DNA of 8,118 bases, taken from positions 1 to 8,118 of the forward strand of contig CAKJXT010000020.1 in NCBI GenBank assembly GCA_918219625.1, written 5' to 3'. The notes beneath the pieces were generated by a model that was not told where the DNA came from, did no database searches, and saw nothing but the letters and a program-made list of their open reading frames with translations. The position numbers and the translations under genes were made by a program. Shown here piece after piece: positions 5,444 through 8,118 of the stretch (within the stretch, counting starts at the first letter, position 1; each line of letters starts with the position of its first letter). The DNA is from Bacilli bacterium. GTDB taxonomy: Bacteria; Bacillota_I; Bacilli_A; RF39; UBA660.

Positions 5444-8118
5444 ATGTTTGATAAATTATTTGATAGTTTTAATTATAAATATATTAATGGTTTAAATGAG
5501 GAACTTAAGAGTATTTATGTTTATGATTATTATATTAATAATGGTAATAGTTTAGTTGTGTGCAACAGCTTGTATGAAGCTAATTTGTTTTATCAATTTC
5601 TTTGTAATTATACTAGTAATGTATTGTTTTTTCCTATGGATGATTTTTTAACTAGTGAGGCTTTAGCGATTTCTCCTGAGTTATGTGTTACTCGTATTGA
5701 GACTATTAATAAGATTATTAATGGCGGGAAATATATTGTTGTTACTAATTTAATGGGTTATTTAAGATTTTTGCCTAGTTTATCTGTTTTTAAGGATAGT
5801 ATTATTAGTCTTAAGTCTGGTAATGATTATGTTGTTAATGATTTAGTTAGTAGATTACTTGATATTGGTTATGTTAGAGAGAGTGTTGTTAATAAGACTG
5901 GTGAGATTGCAGTTCGTGGTTTTGTTATTGATATTTTTCCTATTAATAGTAGTAATCCTATTCGTATAGAGTTTTGGGGAGATACTATTGATTCTATTAA
6001 GTATTTTAATGTTGATACTCAGATGACTATTGATAGTGTGGATGAAGTTGTTATTATTCCTGCTACTGAGTTTTTGTGTTCAAAAGATGTTTCTTTTGAG
6101 GATAAGTTTCAAAAGAATTTATATAAGTATACTGATGTTTTAAATATTGGTAGGTATTTAGATAATTGTTGTGTATTTTTTAATAAGTATGATGATATAA
6201 AAAAGGGTTATGAAATATTAGTTGATGAGATTTTTAATTATAACGTTAGTTTAGAAGTTCCTTCTGATACTAAGTATATGTTTGATTTTGATGATATTAA
6301 GAATTCTTGTGAGAAGTATTTTATGACTTTTGATAATTCATTGGGTAAGGATGAACAGATTAGTTATAGTTCAAATGATGTTGATAGTTTTTCTGGTGGG
6401 GTTAATAAGATTAATGAGTCTTTGGATTACTATTCATCTAAAGGTACTGTTGTTGTTTGCTTACCTGATAGATATAAGGTTAATAAGCTAATTGATGATT
6501 TAGGTAGAGATGATATTGTATTTACTGATATTGATAATTTGTATAGTGGTAAGATAAATATTATTGTTAGAAATATTAGTAAAGGCTTTATTTATAATGG
6601 TTATGTTTTTATTTCCACAGTTGAATTATATAATAAGAAGAGTGTTAATTATAATTATAATAGTAATTTTAAGTTAGGTAGTAAGATTCGTGATATTAAT
6701 AAGTTAGAGATAGGGGATTATATTGTTCATGTTAATCATGGTATTGGTAAGTATGCTGGTATTACAACTTTGAATAAGAATGGATTACTTAAGGATTATA
6801 TATTATTACTTTATCGTGATGATGATAAGTTATATATTCCAGTTGAGAAGATTGATTTTATTACTAAGTATTCTTCTAGTAATGGTCATGAGCCTACTTT
6901 AAGTAAGTTAGGTGGTAAAGATTGGGACAAGATAAAGAATAAGGTTAGTAAGCGCATTGAGGATATGGCTTATGAGTTACTTGATCTATACGCAAAGCGT
7001 GAGTCTTCTGTTGGATTTTCTTTTTCTCCTGACAGTGATTTGCAGTATGATTTTGAAAAAGAGTTTCCATATACTGTTACTCCAGATCAATTGAAGGCAA
7101 CTTTAGAGATTAAGCATGATATGGAAAGTGGACATCCGATGGATAGACTTTTATGTGGTGATGTTGGTTACGGTAAGACAGAGGTTGCTTTTAGAGCTAT
7201 ATTTAAGGCAATTATGTCTAATAAGCAGTGTGCATTATTGTGTCCTACTACTATTCTTTCAAGTCAACATTATAATAATGCAATAGAGAGATTTGGCAAT
7301 TTTCCTGTTAGGATAGCTGTTTTAAATAGATTTGTTACTCCTAAAAAAGTTAAGGAAATATTATCTGATTTAAAAGAAGGTCGTATTGATTTATTAATTG
7401 GTACTCATAGAATTTTATCTGATGATGTTGTGTTTAAGGATTTGGGTTTGCTTATAGTTGATGAGGAACAAAGATTTGGCGTTAGACATAAAGAGAAGAT
7501 TAAGAGTTTTAAGAATAATGTTGATGTTTTAACTTTATCTGCCACTCCAATTCCTAGAACATTACAGATGTCTATGGTTGGTATTAGGAATTTATCTTTG
7601 ATTGAGACTCCTCCTAGCAATAGGTATCCGGTTCAGACTTATGTACTTGCTTGTAACAAAGAGGTTTTGAAGGATGCGATTTATAAGGAGTTTAGTCGTG
7701 GTGGTCAGGTATTTATTCTTTATAATCATGTTGATGATTTACCTAGTAAGGCTATAGAAATTTCTAAGTTAGTACCTGAGGCAAGAATTGTGTATGCTCA
7801 TGGTAGAATGGATAAGAATGAACTTGAGGATGTAATGTATAAGTTTATTAATCATGAGTTTGATATATTACTTTGTACTACTATTATTGAGACTGGTATT
7901 GATATTCCTAATGTTAACACTTTAATTATTGAGGATGCGGATAGGTTTGGTTTAGCTCAGCTTTATCAAATTCGTGGTCGTGTCGGTAGAAGTAATAAGA
8001 TTGCATATTGTTATTTAATGTATGATAAGAAGAAGATATTGTCTGAGATAGCTGTCAAGAGGTTAAATGCGATTAAGGAATTTACTGAATTGGGTAGTGG
8101 TTTTGCAATTGCGATGCG
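5444..8118 (+). CDS. mfd: Transcription-repair coupling factor Mfd, 3' end beyond the window
   Basis: The frame is open from ATG 5444 to the edge, 891 full codons plus two bases. GGAGG at 5432-5436, seven bases away, sets the start. Mfd removes RNA polymerase stalled at lesions and recruits UvrA. Residues about 1-200 resemble the UvrB-like module, with a degenerate P-loop region near GLNEELKS and the AVRGFVIDIFP block at 156-166. The middle, about 200-400, is divergent. GDYIVHVNHGIGKY (424-437) marks the CarD-like RNA polymerase interaction domain. The RecG-like motor follows: TPDQ (546-549), Walker A GDVGYGKT (572-579, K578), DEEQ (673-676), SATPIPRT (699-706), TTIIETGIDIP and QIRGRVGR (842-849). 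The sequence stops at GSGFAIAM, just before the expected DLEIRGAGNLLG; the TRG motif and C-terminal UvrA-masking domain are outside. The polymerase domain begins about 55 residues earlier than in E. coli Mfd, so the N-terminal region is compact. Confidence 0.96.
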   Translation, partial: MFDKLFDSFNYKYINGLNEELKSIYVYDYYINNGNSLVVCNSLYEANLFYQFLCNYTSNVLFFPMDDFLTSEALAISPELCVTRIETINKIINGGKYIVVTNLMGYLRFLPSLSVFKDSIISLKSGNDYVVNDLVSRLLDIGYVRESVVNKTGEIAVRGFVIDIFPINSSNPIRIEFWGDTIDSIKYFNVDTQMTIDSVDEVVIIPATEFLCSKDVSFEDKFQKNLYKYTDVLNIGRYLDNCCVFFNKYDDIKKGYEILVDEIFNYNVSLEVPSDTKYMFDFDDIKNSCEKYFMTFDNSLGKDEQISYSSNDVDSFSGGVNKINESLDYYSSKGTVVVCLPDRYKVNKLIDDLGRDDIVFTDIDNLYSGKINIIVRNISKGFIYNGYVFISTVELYNKKSVNYNYNSNFKLGSKIRDINKLEIGDYIVHVNHGIGKYAGITTLNKNGLLKDYILLLYRDDDKLYIPVEKIDFITKYSSSNGHEPTLSKLGGKDWDKIKNKVSKRIEDMAYELLDLYAKRESSVGFSFSPDSDLQYDFEKEFPYTVTPDQLKATLEIKHDMESGHPMDRLLCGDVGYGKTEVAFRAIFKAIMSNKQCALLCPTTILSSQHYNNAIERFGNFPVRIAVLNRFVTPKKVKEILSDLKEGRIDLLIGTHRILSDDVVFKDLGLLIVDEEQRFGVRHKEKIKSFKNNVDVLTLSATPIPRTLQMSMVGIRNLSLIETPPSNRYPVQTYVLACNKEVLKDAIYKEFSRGGQVFILYNHVDDLPSKAIEISKLVPEARIVYAHGRMDKNELEDVMYKFINHEFDILLCTTIIETGIDIPNVNTLIIEDADRFGLAQLYQIRGRVGRSNKIAYCYLMYDKKKILSEIAVKRLNAIKEFTELGSGFAIAM

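Noticed and set aside
5444..6700. Divergent Asn/Asp/Ser-rich middle of Mfd as a possible inserted domain or separate gene
   Set aside because: The frame is continuous, flanking motifs occur in normal Mfd order and the spacing is shorter, not longer, than in E. coli; this region is variable across the family.
6990..7000. Small inverted repeat ACGC-AAA-GCGT within mfd
   Set aside because: Only four pairs, no T-run, inside a conserved coding segment; expected by chance.
7405..7620. Minus-strand open frame of 71 codons within mfd, and similar minus-strand frames at 274-501, 3452-3697, 4514-4711 and 4626-4832
   Set aside because: All lie opposite well-supported conserved genes, show biased low-complexity composition and have no recognisable domains; they are shadows of the plus-strand genes.

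Overview
The window looks like chromosomal DNA from a very AT-rich, low-GC Gram-positive bacterium (Bacillota). By eye, G+C is about one quarter; it was not computed. Every gene is on the + strand and encodes a recognisable core bacterial protein. The gene order is a condensed version of the Bacillus subtilis dnaX-to-mfd neighbourhood. TGA is used as a stop in four genes, so this is the standard bacterial code and not the Mycoplasma code. Codon choice is extreme: third positions are mostly T or A and C is nearly absent from the coding strand. This would fit an uncultured gut Bacilli or Mollicutes-like lineage such as RF39, but that placement is inference.

Layout: 1-450 is the 3' end of dnaX (DNA polymerase III tau/gamma), cut by the window edge. 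Next come ybaB/ebfC (466-756), recR (759-1367), a 60-residue BofA-like membrane protein (1399-1581), holB (DNA polymerase III delta', best start GTG 1592), ricT/yaaT (2524-3291), a YabB/TrmN6-type tRNA methyltransferase (best start GTG 3278, ending 4000), rsmI (best start ATG 4005, ending 4844) and pth (TTG start, 4850-5404). A small hairpin with a T-run overlaps the pth stop codon. mfd starts at ATG 5444 and runs open to the right edge. It is cut after about 891 codons, just past the GRVGR helicase motif.

The genes fall into three functional groups: clamp loader and recombinational repair (dnaX, ybaB, recR, holB); RNA modification, translation and RNA decay (ricT, the tRNA methyltransferase, rsmI, pth); and transcription-coupled repair (mfd). 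Junctions are tight, with overlaps or gaps of at most about 40 bases. Several upstream stop codons lie inside the next gene's AGGTGAT Shine-Dalgarno sequence, so most of the block is probably one translationally coupled operon.

No stretch longer than about 40 bases lacks a gene. I see no RNA genes, mobile elements, CRISPR array or previously undescribed multi-gene system. The points most worth a second look are the minimal BofA homologue that keeps three key residues, three non-obvious start codons, the hairpin and possible promoter at the pth/mfd junction, a CCCGGG-centred palindrome inside rsmI, and the genes absent compared with B. subtilis.
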